DNA of 64,000 bases from Flavobacteriaceae bacterium UBA7302 (GCA_002471825.1 DKQS01000011.1:186001-250000), one strand, 5' to 3'; positions 42,725-53,370 are shown, counted from the stretch's first letter. The notes: generated by a model from the letters alone, not told the origin. Program-made: numbers and translations.

Positions 42725-43843
42725 ATGAAATTTATTGTATCTAGTTCCCAATTGTTAAAGCAATTACAAGTATTAGGTGGCGTTATCAATAGCAACAATA
42801 CCTTACCTATTTTAGATAACTTTTTATTAGAACTTTCAGAGAATACATTGAAGGTTTCAGCTTCTGACTTAGAGACAACAATTAGCTCTGTAATTGAAGT
42901 AGAAAGTGATTCGGAAGGATCTATCGCAGTTTCGGCTCGATTGTTACTAGATACCTTAAAAACTTTTCCAGATCAGCCTTTGACCTTTAAAACTGAGGGA
43001 GAGAGTACTATTGAAATTAGCTCAGATCAAGGAAAGTATGACATGGCCTATTTTGCAGGCGACGAATTTCCAAAAGCGGTGACCTTGGCTTCTCCAAGTA
43101 CCACCAACGTTTCTGCACAAATTTTAAGTACGGCAATTTCAAAAACCTTATTCGCCGCAGGGAATGATGATTTACGTCCTGTAATGAGTGGGGTATTCTT
43201 CCAATTCAGCACACAGAGTTTGACCTTTGTGGCAACAGATGCTCACAAATTGGTAAAATACTCAAGAACCGATGTAACGGCGAATGAGACGGCTGAATTC
43301 ATCATGCCTAAAAAACCATTGAATCTTTTAAAGGGAATTCTTTCTTCTACGGATTCTGAGGTGGTTATCGAGTACAACGATGCCAATGCCAAATTCACCT
43401 TTGACAATGTGGTGATGGTTTGCCGTTTGATTGACGGGAAATATCCAAACTACGAGGCGGTAATACCGAAAGAGAATCCGAATAAATTAACGGTTGACAG
43501 AGGATCATTCTTAAACTCTGTAAAACGTGTGTCTATCTTCTCAAGCAAGACCACTCATCAGATTCGTTTGAAAATGGCGGGTACGGAATTGAATATTTCT
43601 GCGGAGGATTTGGATTTCTCCAACAAAGCAGACGAGCGATTGAGCTGTGACTACCAAGGTGACGATATGCAAATCGGATTCAACTCACGTTTCTTAAGTG
43701 AAATGCTTGGGAATTTAAGTTCTAGTGAAGTCATGTTGGAAATGTCTTTGCCAAACAGAGCGGGAATCTTAACTCCGATTGATGGTACGCAAGAAGGAGA
43801 ACAGATTACCATGTTGGTAATGCCAGTCATGCTGAACAACTAA
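42725..43843 (+). CDS. dnaN: DNA polymerase III beta subunit (sliding clamp)
   Basis: 372 aa, normal length. Start ATG 42725 (MKFIVSSSQLLKQLQ); a TTG 15 bp upstream is less likely. The three clamp folds are visible: LEISENTLKVSASDLETT-like first domain, FAAGNDDLRPVMSGVFFQF at about 150, and LSEMLGNLSSSEVMLEMS plus TMLVMPVMLNN at the C-terminus. The closing VMPVMLNN is the hydrophobic partner-binding end typical of Bacteroidota DnaN (LMPVR-like in other phyla). Monocistronic with own promoter and terminator; not beside dnaA. Confidence 0.96.
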   Translation: MKFIVSSSQLLKQLQVLGGVINSNNTLPILDNFLLELSENTLKVSASDLETTISSVIEVESDSEGSIAVSARLLLDTLKTFPDQPLTFKTEGESTIEISSDQGKYDMAYFAGDEFPKAVTLASPSTTNVSAQILSTAISKTLFAAGNDDLRPVMSGVFFQFSTQSLTFVATDAHKLVKYSRTDVTANETAEFIMPKKPLNLLKGILSSTDSEVVIEYNDANAKFTFDNVVMVCRLIDGKYPNYEAVIPKENPNKLTVDRGSFLNSVKRVSIFSSKTTHQIRLKMAGTELNISAEDLDFSNKADERLSCDYQGDDMQIGFNSRFLSEMLGNLSSSEVMLEMSLPNRAGILTPIDGTQEGEQITMLVMPVMLNN

Positions 43844-43871
43844 GAAATTGACAAAACTTTTATAATTCAAA

Positions 43872-43895
43872 TCCTTACCTCGGTGGGGGTTTTTT
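43872..43895 (+). terminator. Terminator after dnaN
   Basis: TCCTTAC, loop CTCG, GTGGGGG followed by six T. Stem holds because U-G pairs replace Watson-Crick pairs in three positions. Followed at once by repeat array 1. Confidence 0.65.
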
Positions 43896-44215
43896 AGTTT
43901 TCAGTTTTTAGTTTTTAGTTGTTAGTCTTTAGTTATTAGTCGGTAGTCTTTAGATGTTAGTTGTTAACTGATAATTGATCATTGATCATTGATTCTTCGC
44001 TTTTGGCAGTTTGCTACTAGCTCATTACATCATTAAATTATTAAATCATTGAATCTTGACTCCTGTCTCTTCTTTCCTGGTTCTTGTCCAAAGCCATTGG
44101 CTTTTAGCTCTTGGCGCTTAGTCACTCAATTATTCATTAATTTAACCATTAATTCATTTAGTAGTTCATTCTTGTCTCGTGAATCCTGTTTCTTGGTTCT
44201 TAATACCATGACCTT
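43896..44215. repeat. Modular low-complexity repeat array 1
   Basis: About 320 bp between dnaN and the nitroreductase gene. It is built from short imperfect direct repeats: TTTTTAG/TTGTTAG/TCTTTAG units, then TTGATCATTGATAA units, then CATTAAAT units, then TCTTGACTCCTGTCTC. No gene is seen inside. The modules recur, in the opposite strand order, at 47.3 and 49.3 kb, and in this orientation at 63.7 kb. Confidence 0.85.
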
Positions 44216-44262
44216 TCCTTGAAATATTTTCCGTATTTTCGGATTCATTATTTCCGTGCCAC

Positions 44263-44982
44263 ATGACCTTTGAAGAAGTCAATAAAAAAAGAAGAAGTGT
44301 TCGTGACTTCTTAGACAAACCCGTTTCAGAAGACCTTATCCAAGAGCTTTTAAAAGAAGCTTTAGAAGCTCCCTCAAGCTCTAACACCCAACCATTTAAG
44401 GTGGTAGTTGCTACGGGAGATACCTTACAGGCTATCGGAGAAGACCTGACTAACAAGTATCGAAAATCGCTGACGCTTCGAAAGAAAAACATCTTCGGAA
44501 AGCTAATCACAGCTTACCAATATCGGTTGACACCAAACAAAGTCTACCAAACCATTCAAGGGAAATATCCAGGCATTTATCAAGACCGACGCGTAAAAAC
44601 GGCCATTGGCTTGTACGAAGTGTTGGGGATTAAAAAGGAAGACCGTAAAAAAAGAAACGAAGAGCTCGAGAAGAATTTCTACTTCTTTGGTGCTCCCGCT
44701 GCAATATGGATTTACGCCGATCCGAAAATGAAATACACAGCCTTAGTAGATACGGGTATTTTTATGCAAAACTTTATGCTGGCATGTACCGCAAAGGGTC
44801 TAGGTAGCTGCCCGCAAGGCGCTTTAAACCTATGGAGAGAACCCGTCGACAAATACTACGATGTCCCCAAAGGCTATGAATTGGTATGCGGCATTTCCTT
44901 TGGTTACCCAAGTGACGCTAAAGTCAATTCCTACCGACCTGAAAAACTTAGTGTTGAAGAACTCTTAGTAAAGAAAAAATAA
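44263..44982 (+). CDS. Nitroreductase family protein
   Basis: 239 aa. FMN-dependent nitroreductase fold: the N-terminal KKRRSVRDFLDKPVSEDLIQELLKEALEAPSSSNTQPF carries the family basic patch (RRSVRDF) for FMN phosphate and the APSSSNTQPF active-site loop. The later MLACTAKGLGSCPQGAL segment is also conserved. It reduces nitro- or quinone-like compounds with NAD(P)H; no specific substrate is implied. The start ATG 44263 follows a leader partly derived from repeat array 1. It is first in an operon with acpH and ggt. Confidence 0.9.
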   Translation: MTFEEVNKKRRSVRDFLDKPVSEDLIQELLKEALEAPSSSNTQPFKVVVATGDTLQAIGEDLTNKYRKSLTLRKKNIFGKLITAYQYRLTPNKVYQTIQGKYPGIYQDRRVKTAIGLYEVLGIKKEDRKKRNEELEKNFYFFGAPAAIWIYADPKMKYTALVDTGIFMQNFMLACTAKGLGSCPQGALNLWREPVDKYYDVPKGYELVCGISFGYPSDAKVNSYRPEKLSVEELLVKKK

Positions 44983-44997
44983 TCACATACCTCCTCC

Positions 44998-45594
44998 ATG
45001 AATTTCCTTGCCCATTTATTTTTATCCGACAATGATGAGGATATTATGATTGGCAACTTTATTGCCGACCATATCAAGGGTAAAGAAATGTTCAACTACA
45101 ACAAAGGTATTCAGAGAGGAATTTTATTGCATCGAGCAATAGACGAGTACACCGACAAACATCCCATTGTAAAAATCAGCAAAGATCGATTGCATCCTCG
45201 CTATCGTCATTATGATGGCGTAATCATTGACATCTTCTACGATTACTACTTGGCTAAAAACTGGGAGCGATATTCAAGCATGCCTTTGGATATTTTCGCC
45301 CAGCATGTCTACGAATTACTGGAAAACATGCCAAATCTTCCAACCAAGACGCAACGCTTTTCAGGTTATATGATTCAGTATGACTTGTTGGTGAATTACC
45401 GCGATTTGGATACCATTGCGCAAGTTTTAGACGGAATGAACCGTAGGTCAAAAATGAAGTCCCAAATGCATTTGGCTATTGAAGACCTGAGATCGCACGA
45501 GAACGAATTCGAGCAAGATTTCCATACCTTTTTTGACGATTTGCAATCCTTTGCACAACAAAAACTAACCGAAATAGAAAATACCCATTCATGA
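44998..45594 (+). CDS. acpH: Acyl carrier protein phosphodiesterase-like (AcpH/DUF479)
   Basis: 198 aa. Begins NFLAHLFLSDNDEDIMIGNFIADHIKG, the AcpH signature, followed by RGILLHRAIDEYTDKHP with the conserved histidine and aspartates of the HD-like active site, and YDGVIIDIFYDYYLAKNW. AcpH removes 4'-phosphopantetheine from acyl carrier protein. Normal length (about 195). It follows the nitroreductase by 15 bp and overlaps the ggt start by 4 bp. Confidence 0.9.
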   Translation: MNFLAHLFLSDNDEDIMIGNFIADHIKGKEMFNYNKGIQRGILLHRAIDEYTDKHPIVKISKDRLHPRYRHYDGVIIDIFYDYYLAKNWERYSSMPLDIFAQHVYELLENMPNLPTKTQRFSGYMIQYDLLVNYRDLDTIAQVLDGMNRRSKMKSQMHLAIEDLRSHENEFEQDFHTFFDDLQSFAQQKLTEIENTHS

Positions 45595-47270
45595 AATACA
45601 GCTACATTTTCATCGCTTTATTCGTCCTATTTTCCTCCTGTAAAGAGGAGCGAATTGTTGGCGTAACCTCCAATAAGGCCATGGTGGTCTCCGCGCGAGT
45701 TGAAGCCTCAAAAATCGGATTGCAAATGCTTGAAAAAGGCGGCAATGCCTTTGACGCTATGGTTGCCACGGAATTGGCCCTTGCCGTAGCCTATCCGTAT
45801 TCTGGAAATTTAGGTGGAGGCGGATTTATGGTCTACCGTAAAAACGACGGTTCCATCGGAGCTCTGGATTATCGGGAGAAAGCACCGTTGGCCGCTACTA
45901 CGGATATGTTTCTGGACGAGAATGGTGATGTGATCAAAGGAAAAAGTACCAAAACACCACTTTCCGTTGGTGTTCCTGGAACCATTGCCGGAATCTTTGA
46001 GGTGTACAACAAATTCGGAACACTTCCTTTTAAAGACATCATTCAACCTTCCATTGATCTTGCCAAACGTGGTGTGATCGTTACTCAAAAACAAGACAAA
46101 CGCATCAAAAAATACAAGCCTTCCTTTTGGGAGGCTAATAAGGACTCGACCTTATTTCATCAAGTTTGGAATGAAGGAGATACCATCAAATACCAAGCTT
46201 TGGCGGAAACCCTCACACGAATTCGCGACAACGGTAGAGATGAATTTTACAAAGGAAAAACCGCCGAAATCTTTGTTGACTTTATGCAATCCAATGGAGG
46301 AATCATAACGCTACAGGATTTGGAGAAATACGAAGCCAAGTGGCGTGATCCAGTGACATTCACTTACGATGACCTCAAAGTAATTTCCATGGCACCTCCT
46401 TCTAGTGGCGGAGTTTGTTTGGCCCAAATCATGAATGCCATTGAGCCTTTCGATTTACATACTTACAAACCCAATTCCACCAAAGCCATGCAAGTGATGG
46501 TGGAAGCAGAACGACGAGCCTACGCCGATCGTAGTTACTTTTTAGGCGACCCTGATTTTGTGAGTATTCCCATCAAGGAACTAATCGATAAAGAATACGC
46601 CAAAGAACGTATGGCGAGCTTCTCTTTTAACAAAGCAACCACTTCAAAAGACATCAATCCCGGAACCATTGAGGTTGTTGAAAGTGACGAAACCACCCAT
46701 TACTCCATTGTGGATCAATTTGGTAACGCGGTTTCGGTGACCACTACCCTAAACGGAGCCTACGGATCAAAAATTTACGTGTCTGATTTAGGATTCTTCT
46801 TAAACAACGAAATGGACGATTTCTCCAGCAAACCAGGTGTTCCGAATATGTTTGGTTTGGTGGGTGCAGAAGCCAACAAAATTGAACCCGAGAAGCGCAT
46901 GCTAAGTTCCATGACACCAACAATTGTAGAGAAAAATGGAAAGCTTTGGATGATTGTGGGAACTCCTGGTGGATCTACCATTATTACTTCCGTATTGCAA
47001 ACCATTTTAAATGTTCACGAATTCGGTATGGGCATGCAGGAATCGGTAAACCAACCTCGTTTTCACCACCAGTGGTTGCCCGATGAAATTCGCATTGAAC
47101 CCAACAAGTTTGATGAAAAGACGCTTAAAGAGCTTGAAGCACTAGGATACAAACTGAATACCAAACGAACACCCATCATCGGAAAAGTAGATGCCATCTT
47201 AGTACTACCCGACGGAAGCTATGAAGGTGGTGCGGATCCTAGAGGCGATGATACGGCGGTAGGGTTTTGA
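45591..47270 (+). CDS. ggt: Gamma-glutamyltransferase lipoprotein
   Basis: 559 aa. Lipoprotein signal FSSC with Cys17. The autocatalytic nucleophile is T369 in TTHYSIVDQFGNAVSVTTTLN; cleavage there gives the large and small subunits. Further landmarks: GGGGFMVYRK near 75, MAPPSSGGVCLAQIMN near 265, EMDDFSSKPG near 410, SSMTPTIV and GTPGGSTI near 440-470. It hydrolyses or transfers gamma-glutamyl groups, usually from glutathione, in the periplasm. ATG overlaps acpH by 4 bp. A repeat array begins within a few bases after the stop. Confidence 0.95.
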   Translation: MKYSYIFIALFVLFSSCKEERIVGVTSNKAMVVSARVEASKIGLQMLEKGGNAFDAMVATELALAVAYPYSGNLGGGGFMVYRKNDGSIGALDYREKAPLAATTDMFLDENGDVIKGKSTKTPLSVGVPGTIAGIFEVYNKFGTLPFKDIIQPSIDLAKRGVIVTQKQDKRIKKYKPSFWEANKDSTLFHQVWNEGDTIKYQALAETLTRIRDNGRDEFYKGKTAEIFVDFMQSNGGIITLQDLEKYEAKWRDPVTFTYDDLKVISMAPPSSGGVCLAQIMNAIEPFDLHTYKPNSTKAMQVMVEAERRAYADRSYFLGDPDFVSIPIKELIDKEYAKERMASFSFNKATTSKDINPGTIEVVESDETTHYSIVDQFGNAVSVTTTLNGAYGSKIYVSDLGFFLNNEMDDFSSKPGVPNMFGLVGAEANKIEPEKRMLSSMTPTIVEKNGKLWMIVGTPGGSTIITSVLQTILNVHEFGMGMQESVNQPRFHHQWLPDEIRIEPNKFDEKTLKELEALGYKLNTKRTPIIGKVDAILVLPDGSYEGGADPRGDDTAVGF

Positions 47271-47274
47271 CAAT

Positions 47275-47665
<391 letters not shown>

Positions 47666-47674
47666 CGATTAAAA

Positions 47675-49255
47675 ATGAAAACGCCGTACATTCTTATTTT
47701 CCTATTCATCGGAATTCTTGGTTGCACTAAAATACTAGATAAAGATTCCGACAAAAAAACCACAGACCCTCTACTAGAAGGTTTGCAAGACGTACCTACA
47801 TCTCAAAAGGTGGTAATCACGGGCAGTACAGATGACTCCAAAATGTTTCGGTTCTTCGATTTGTTCAATGAAGGATACCTAAGCAATTACACTAGTCCGA
47901 ATGTTACCAAAAAAATATCCAAGGATTCCATTTTTGTCGTAGTAGACTCCCTTACACAACCACTACTAACCTGGGTTCAGGTACCAATCAAAAAAACAGA
48001 ATCATCCAAGGGAAGAATATTCCTTATCCCAGGTGATTCCATCCATATTGAGATACGAAATGAAAAGATGAAATTCTTTGGTAAAAATGCTGTTTTCAAT
48101 AATTTTTACTCTGAATTTTACGAACACACATCCCTATACCAAAGGCATCCGTATCGGGGAGATTTAATGGCTTACAAGGAGGTCGCAGACTCGATTTACA
48201 ACAAAAAAACAAGCTTCCTGGATAATTACCTCAAAACACATCAAATCAAATCAAAAACCTTTGAGCGAATTGTTCGAGCGGATTTAAGACATGAATACTT
48301 GCACAATCTCATTGCTCCCGTTACTGTGAAAGCCGATCATGTTGAAGGACTGTATTTTAATGACTCAGATGTATTGTATGAACTGATTTACAAGGAACAG
48401 CAAGCGAATCCGGAGGTAATTTTTGATTTGCAAGATTACTTCGAAAGAGTGACCTCTGAAGAGTTTAACGAGCTTGAGATTTTTCAAAACTCAGCCTTTG
48501 TAAAAATGAACCTCAATCAGTACATCCGATACTATTTTTTGGATGCCAACTTTGTACCCTACTCCACAGAAAAATTCTTGGCCGAAAAGAAATTTATTGA
48601 AGCTAATTTTCAAGACGAGATTAAAAGAAAAGCCATTCTTAGAATGATCATTGATTTTCACAGCTTCGGATTCGGAAAGAGCGAAACTACTGTTGAACTT
48701 TTGAAAACAACTATTGAAGAATACGAAAACTCTTACAAGTACCAACAGAGCAAAAATACGCTGGAAGCCATCAAAGAAGATTTAAACCGATTTAAGTTTG
48801 ATCTAAAAGCATATACCTTAAAAAGTAAGCTGGTCAATATTGAAGGTGACACCCTTAGCATTGGAGGGCTTATCAAAAAATCAGGCGACAATATAAAAGT
48901 GATGAACTTCTGGGCTTCCTGGTGTCCACCATGTATCAAGCAAATTAAAAACGGTCGGGATTTTAAAACCAAATTAGAAACGCAAAAACAGGTCAACTGG
49001 ATTTATATCTCCCCTGAAGACAACTATCAGAAATGGTTAGAAGCCAATGTAAAGTATTCAACCACGCTGAATAAGAACAATTCATACTACCTCTTAAAGG
49101 GAAGAAAATCGGCAATTTCCAAATTCTTTAAAGTGAATGCTATTCCGCGATATGTTATCTTAGATGGTAATAATAAAATCGTCTTAAACAATGCTCCTTC
49201 ACCAGCAGACGAGGAGAATTTTGAGGAGATTATTGATCAAATAGGGAGGGAATAG
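47675..49255 (+). CDS. TlpA-like thioredoxin-fold lipoprotein
   Basis: 526 aa. Lipoprotein signal GILGC with Cys17, so probably on the periplasmic side of a membrane. About 370 residues of helical unknown region precede a C-terminal thioredoxin fold with C417-P-P-C420 in NFWASWCPPCIKQI. This is the layout of Bacteroidota TlpA-family proteins that carry a DUF4369-like or helical N-domain. It may reduce or isomerise disulfides. No other gene in the unit; repeat arrays 2 and 3 flank it in the same orientation, which would permit its deletion by recombination. Confidence 0.88.
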   Translation: MKTPYILIFLFIGILGCTKILDKDSDKKTTDPLLEGLQDVPTSQKVVITGSTDDSKMFRFFDLFNEGYLSNYTSPNVTKKISKDSIFVVVDSLTQPLLTWVQVPIKKTESSKGRIFLIPGDSIHIEIRNEKMKFFGKNAVFNNFYSEFYEHTSLYQRHPYRGDLMAYKEVADSIYNKKTSFLDNYLKTHQIKSKTFERIVRADLRHEYLHNLIAPVTVKADHVEGLYFNDSDVLYELIYKEQQANPEVIFDLQDYFERVTSEEFNELEIFQNSAFVKMNLNQYIRYYFLDANFVPYSTEKFLAEKKFIEANFQDEIKRKAILRMIIDFHSFGFGKSETTVELLKTTIEEYENSYKYQQSKNTLEAIKEDLNRFKFDLKAYTLKSKLVNIEGDTLSIGGLIKKSGDNIKVMNFWASWCPPCIKQIKNGRDFKTKLETQKQVNWIYISPEDNYQKWLEANVKYSTTLNKNNSYYLLKGRKSAISKFFKVNAIPRYVILDGNNKIVLNNAPSPADEENFEEIIDQIGRE

Positions 49256-49256
49256 T

Positions 49257-49676
49257 TTAATGATTTAATAATTGAATGATTTAATGATTTAATGATTTAA
49301 TGATTGGATAATTTGATGATTGGATGATTTGAAAATGTCAGGGATTTAGGAGACAAGAATCAATGATTTAATAATTCAATAAATTAGTAATAGAATGAGC
49401 TTAAGGATAAAGGCTAAGAAACAAGAGTCAAGAGACAGGAGACAGGAGACAGGAAAAATAAACAATTATCAACTAAAGACTCAAGACTATCGACTAAAAA
49501 CTAATCGCCAACAGCCAAAGGCCAAAGGCCAAAAACAAAAGAGGCAGTAAACAAGAGTCAAGAGACAGGAGACAGGAGAAAATGATCAATTATCAGTTAA
49601 CAATAAACAATTATCAACTAAAGACCCAAGACTGACGACTAAAAACTAAAAACTAAAGACTAACAACTAACAAAAA
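49257..49676. repeat. Modular low-complexity repeat array 3
   Basis: About 420 bp between the TlpA-like and VOC genes. Same modules and order as array 2, with long shared blocks (for example the 30-nt block starting AAACAATTATCAACTAAAG occurs in both). It reaches to 4 bp before the VOC start codon. Confidence 0.85.
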
Positions 49677-49679
49677 ACC

Positions 49680-50096
49680 ATGGTACAACCCTTTCACTTA
49701 GCGATTCCAGTTAAAAGTTTAGAACCTTGTAGAACCTTCTACCGTGAGACCTTAGGTTGCGAGGAAGGACGAAGCGATACCCATTGGGTGGATTTCAATT
49801 TCTTTGGACACCAATTGGTGATTCACCAGAAAGACGGATTTGAACCAAGCATTATTTCGAATCCGGTTGACGGACACGATGTACCCGTTCCGCATTTCGG
49901 GGTGGTATTGTCTTGGGAGGACTGGGAAAACTTGGCCGATCGACTTCAAAAGGCCAATACCGAATTCATCATCGAACCCTACATTCGTTTCAAAGGGCAA
50001 GTGGGTGAGCAAGCCACCATGTTCTTTAACGACCCTGAAGGGAATCCTTTGGAATTCAAGGCTTTCAAAGATATGGGGCAGTTGTTCGCAAAATAA
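49680..50096 (+). CDS. VOC family (glyoxalase/bleomycin resistance-like) protein
   Basis: 138 aa. Two beta-alpha-beta-beta-beta modules: FHLAIPVKSLEPCRTFYRETLGCEEG with H6 as likely metal ligand, and later PHFGVVLSWEDWENL with a second histidine. The C-terminus has the metal-ligand glutamate in NDPEGNPLEFKAF. It matches the dioxygenase-like branch of VOC proteins. The leader of the mRNA is entirely repeat-array DNA. Confidence 0.87.
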   Translation: MVQPFHLAIPVKSLEPCRTFYRETLGCEEGRSDTHWVDFNFFGHQLVIHQKDGFEPSIISNPVDGHDVPVPHFGVVLSWEDWENLADRLQKANTEFIIEPYIRFKGQVGEQATMFFNDPEGNPLEFKAFKDMGQLFAK

Positions 50097-50111
50097 GATG
50101 TCTTAATTTCT

Positions 50112-50119
50112 TATCTTTA
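50112..50119 (+). promoter_or_regulatory. Possible -7 box for the S41 protease gene
   Basis: TATCTTTA matches TAnnTTTG in seven of eight positions, 27 bp before the start. No clear -33 partner. Confidence 0.4.
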
Positions 50120-50145
50120 GACGAACAATTCTAAACCAAACTTAC

Positions 50146-53100
50146 ATGAAACGATTCGTCTCTGCACTCTTTTTCTTAGGAGTGATGGGTATCTACGCCC
50201 AAGGAACGCAGTTATTGCGTCAACCCACCTTATCAAAAACACACGTAGTATTTGTCTATGCCAATGATTTATGGAAAGCTCCGCTATCCGGTGGCACTGC
50301 CATTCGACTTACCAGCGACATCGGCTACGAATCCTTACCACATTTCTCCTACGATGAAAAATGGATTGCCTTTTCGGCGCAATACGATGGAAATACTGAT
50401 GTTTACATCATTCCAGCGGAAGGTGGTGAACCCAGGCGATTGACCTTTCACCCTGGTGGCGATTTCGTTCAAGGATGGACGCCGGATGGAAAGATACTTT
50501 TTCGCTCTGGTAGAGAATCCAGACCTACACAAACCAATAAATTCTACACGGTTTCTCCCAAAGGTGGATTACCGGTTTCTTTAGGAGTTCCGAGAGCTGC
50601 GTATGGAGAAGTATCTGAAGATGGCAATTATGTTGCCTATACGCCAATTACAGGATGGGATGCTGAATGGCGAAACTATAGAGGCGGACAAGCCATGCCG
50701 ATATGGATAGTAGACTTAAAAACAAAAGACCTCATCCGCACCGACCAAAAAGACAAGGAAAGACACTTGGATCCTGTTTGGCACAATGGTTCGGTATATT
50801 TTATTTCAGAACGTGATTATACGGCCAACATTTGGTCTTTCAATCCGAAAACCAAAACAGAAAAGCAAATTACCTTTCACAAGAAATTTGATGTGAAAAG
50901 TTTGGATTCCAATTCCAACGGAATCGTATACGAACAAGGAGGTTACCTTCACTATTTGAATCCGAACACCATGGCCTCCAAACAATTGAACATTGAGGTG
51001 AAGGCCGATTTAAATTTCTCTAGACCTCGTTGGGAAAATGTGACCGGTAGAAACCTCAGCAATGCCAATCTTTCACCGAAAGGAAAGCGCGCTATTTTCG
51101 AGTATCGTGGTGAGATCTTTACCGTTCCAAAAGAAAACGGAACTTGGAGAAACTTAACCAACTCCCCTGGTGTTGCCGATCGTTATCCGATTTGGTCCCC
51201 TAAAGGTGATCAGGTGGCTTGGTTCTCCGATAAGAGTGGCGAATACCAATTGGTCATTGCCGATCAAAACGGCCAAAACCAATCGACCATAAAGATTCCG
51301 AATCCGACCTTCTACTTTACACCAGACTGGTCGCCAGACGGCAAACACCTTGCTTTTACGGATACCGACTATAACATTTGGATTACCAATTTAGAGACCA
51401 AGAAATCGAAGAAAGTAGCTACCGACCGCTACGCACATCCGAACAGAGCGATGAATCCCGTGTGGTCACCCGATAGCAAATGGATCGCCTTCGCCAAACA
51501 AAATGACAGCCATTTTAAGTCCATTTTCGCTTACAACATCGACAGTGGAAAAACACTACAATTGACAGACCCAATTGCCGATGCCATTACGCCGGTTTGG
51601 GATGCCTCTGGGAAGTATTTATACACCTTGGCAAGCACCAACTACGGATTACAGTCTGGTTGGTTGGATATGAGTTCTTATGACCCAAGTGTAACGAGAA
51701 GCTTGTATGCCGTTGTGTTGAACTCGGCCGACAAAGCTCCGAACCTTCCGAAGACGGATGAGGAGTCTTCCGACAAGAAAAAAGGTAGTAAAAAATCGAA
51801 GGAGGTAACCGTAGTGATTGACGAAAAGGGATTGTTTGACAGAGCCGTTCCGATGCGTCTTCCAGCAAGAAATTATGTGGCACTGTTAAAAGGACCGAAA
51901 GGCAAAGTATTCATCGCTGAAAGTATTCCGAATGCTTTCGGACTAACGGTTCATTCCTACGACATTGCCAAGCAAAAAGCTACGGTTTACAGCAAAGGTG
52001 TTTCTTCCATGACGGCTTCTGCAGATCGCAATTTCACTTTACTAAATTCCCGCGGAAGTTGGTTACTCAACAGTAGCAAAGCTCCTGTAAAACCAGGCAA
52101 AGGACGTTTAAAGACCAACATGAAAATCAAGTTAGATCCGCAAGCCGCTTACCATCAAATCTTTAAAGAAGGATGGCGATTTATGCGCGATTTCTTGTAT
52201 GTAGATAATGTACATGGGGCACCATGGAAACAGGTATACAAGTGGTATGCACCTTGGATTGATCACGTGCGTCATCGTACCGATTTGAACTATGTGGTAG
52301 ACATTATGAGCGGTGAAGTGGCCGTGGGACACTCCTATGTTTCTGGAGGTGATTTTCCTGATTTGAATCGCGTGCCTGTCGGATTGTTAGGCTGTGATTT
52401 TGTAGCAGACAAAGGCCGTTATAAAATTTCCAAAATATACCGAGGGGAGCGTTGGAATCCGAATTTCAATGCACCCTTAGGATTGCCTGGAATGAATGTC
52501 AACGAAGGTGATTATATCTTAAGCATTAACGGAACGGAATTGACCAGCAAAACAAATCCGTATAGCCTCTTGGAACAAACCTCAGGTAGAGAGATCTACA
52601 TCACCGTGAACTCGGCTCCTTCTATAGATGGCGCTCGCGAGATTTTGGTAAAACCAATTGCTAGCGAACGTAATTTAAGAGGCATCGATTGGATTGAAGG
52701 GAATCGCCGCAAGGTAGACCAACTCTCTAACGGAAAGCTGGCCTATGTATATGTACCAAATACTGGCGGTGGCGGATTTACAAGTTTTAATCGCTACTAT
52801 TTCTCACAACAAGACAAGAAGGGCGCTATTATCGACGAAAGAAACAATGGCGGTGGTTCTGCTGCCGATTATATGATCGACATCATGGCGCGCGAACTCT
52901 TCGGATATTTCAATAGCAAGGCCAACGACAGAAGACCTTGGACCACGCCGATGGCAGGTATCTGGGGACCAAAAGTGATGATCATCAACGAACGTGCTGG
53001 TTCGGGTGGTGACTTATTGCCTTATATGTTTAAGATGAAGAACATCGGACCAATGGTAGGAACCCGTACTTGGGGCGGACTCGTTGGTACCTGGGATACG

Positions 53101-53370
53101 CCACGATTTATTGATGGTGGACGCATGGTAGCACCACGAGGTGGATTCTTCGATGTCAATGGCGAATGGGCGGTTGAAGCCGAAGGTGTAGCTCCAGATA
53201 TTGAAGTGATTCAAGATCCGAAAAGTGTGTTGGCAGGCAAAGATCCGCAGCTAGAAAGAGCGGTAAAAGAAGCCTTGAAATTGCTCGAGACCCAAGAATT
53301 TAAAATGAAAAAAGAGCCCAAGGCACCGATTCGTTGGAAGCGTCCGAAAGGTTATAAAAACGACAAGTAA
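50146..53370 (+). CDS. Tricorn-like S41 peptidase with beta-propeller and PDZ domains
   Basis: 1074 aa with signal peptide about 1-18 (GIYAQ). Residues about 20-340 and 340-640 form TolB/WD-like propeller repeats (LTSDIGYESLPHFSYDEKWIAFSA and similar WSPDG.. units). After a K-rich linker (SSDKKKGSKKSK) a core (about 660-760) precedes a PDZ domain (about 775-850: GMNVNEGDYILSINGTEL). The S41 catalytic part has S953 in the NERAGSGGDLLPY motif. Tricorn homologues degrade oligopeptides; here it is secreted into the periplasm. It starts a five- to eight-gene rightward run ending at 58.6 kb. Confidence 0.93.
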   Translation: MKRFVSALFFLGVMGIYAQGTQLLRQPTLSKTHVVFVYANDLWKAPLSGGTAIRLTSDIGYESLPHFSYDEKWIAFSAQYDGNTDVYIIPAEGGEPRRLTFHPGGDFVQGWTPDGKILFRSGRESRPTQTNKFYTVSPKGGLPVSLGVPRAAYGEVSEDGNYVAYTPITGWDAEWRNYRGGQAMPIWIVDLKTKDLIRTDQKDKERHLDPVWHNGSVYFISERDYTANIWSFNPKTKTEKQITFHKKFDVKSLDSNSNGIVYEQGGYLHYLNPNTMASKQLNIEVKADLNFSRPRWENVTGRNLSNANLSPKGKRAIFEYRGEIFTVPKENGTWRNLTNSPGVADRYPIWSPKGDQVAWFSDKSGEYQLVIADQNGQNQSTIKIPNPTFYFTPDWSPDGKHLAFTDTDYNIWITNLETKKSKKVATDRYAHPNRAMNPVWSPDSKWIAFAKQNDSHFKSIFAYNIDSGKTLQLTDPIADAITPVWDASGKYLYTLASTNYGLQSGWLDMSSYDPSVTRSLYAVVLNSADKAPNLPKTDEESSDKKKGSKKSKEVTVVIDEKGLFDRAVPMRLPARNYVALLKGPKGKVFIAESIPNAFGLTVHSYDIAKQKATVYSKGVSSMTASADRNFTLLNSRGSWLLNSSKAPVKPGKGRLKTNMKIKLDPQAAYHQIFKEGWRFMRDFLYVDNVHGAPWKQVYKWYAPWIDHVRHRTDLNYVVDIMSGEVAVGHSYVSGGDFPDLNRVPVGLLGCDFVADKGRYKISKIYRGERWNPNFNAPLGLPGMNVNEGDYILSINGTELTSKTNPYSLLEQTSGREIYITVNSAPSIDGAREILVKPIASERNLRGIDWIEGNRRKVDQLSNGKLAYVYVPNTGGGGFTSFNRYYFSQQDKKGAIIDERNNGGGSAADYMIDIMARELFGYFNSKANDRRPWTTPMAGIWGPKVMIINERAGSGGDLLPYMFKMKNIGPMVGTRTWGGLVGTWDTPRFIDGGRMVAPRGGFFDVNGEWAVEAEGVAPDIEVIQDPKSVLAGKDPQLERAVKEALKLLETQEFKMKKEPKAPIRWKRPKGYKNDK

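Noticed and set aside
43970..44010. TTGATCATTGATAA stretches as operators
   Set aside because: They are modules of the repeat arrays and recur in the other arrays without relation to a promoter.
44166..44510. 114-codon minus-strand frame over repeat array 1 and the nitroreductase start
   Set aside because: It overlaps the strongly supported nitroreductase gene in antisense and its composition follows the repeat array.
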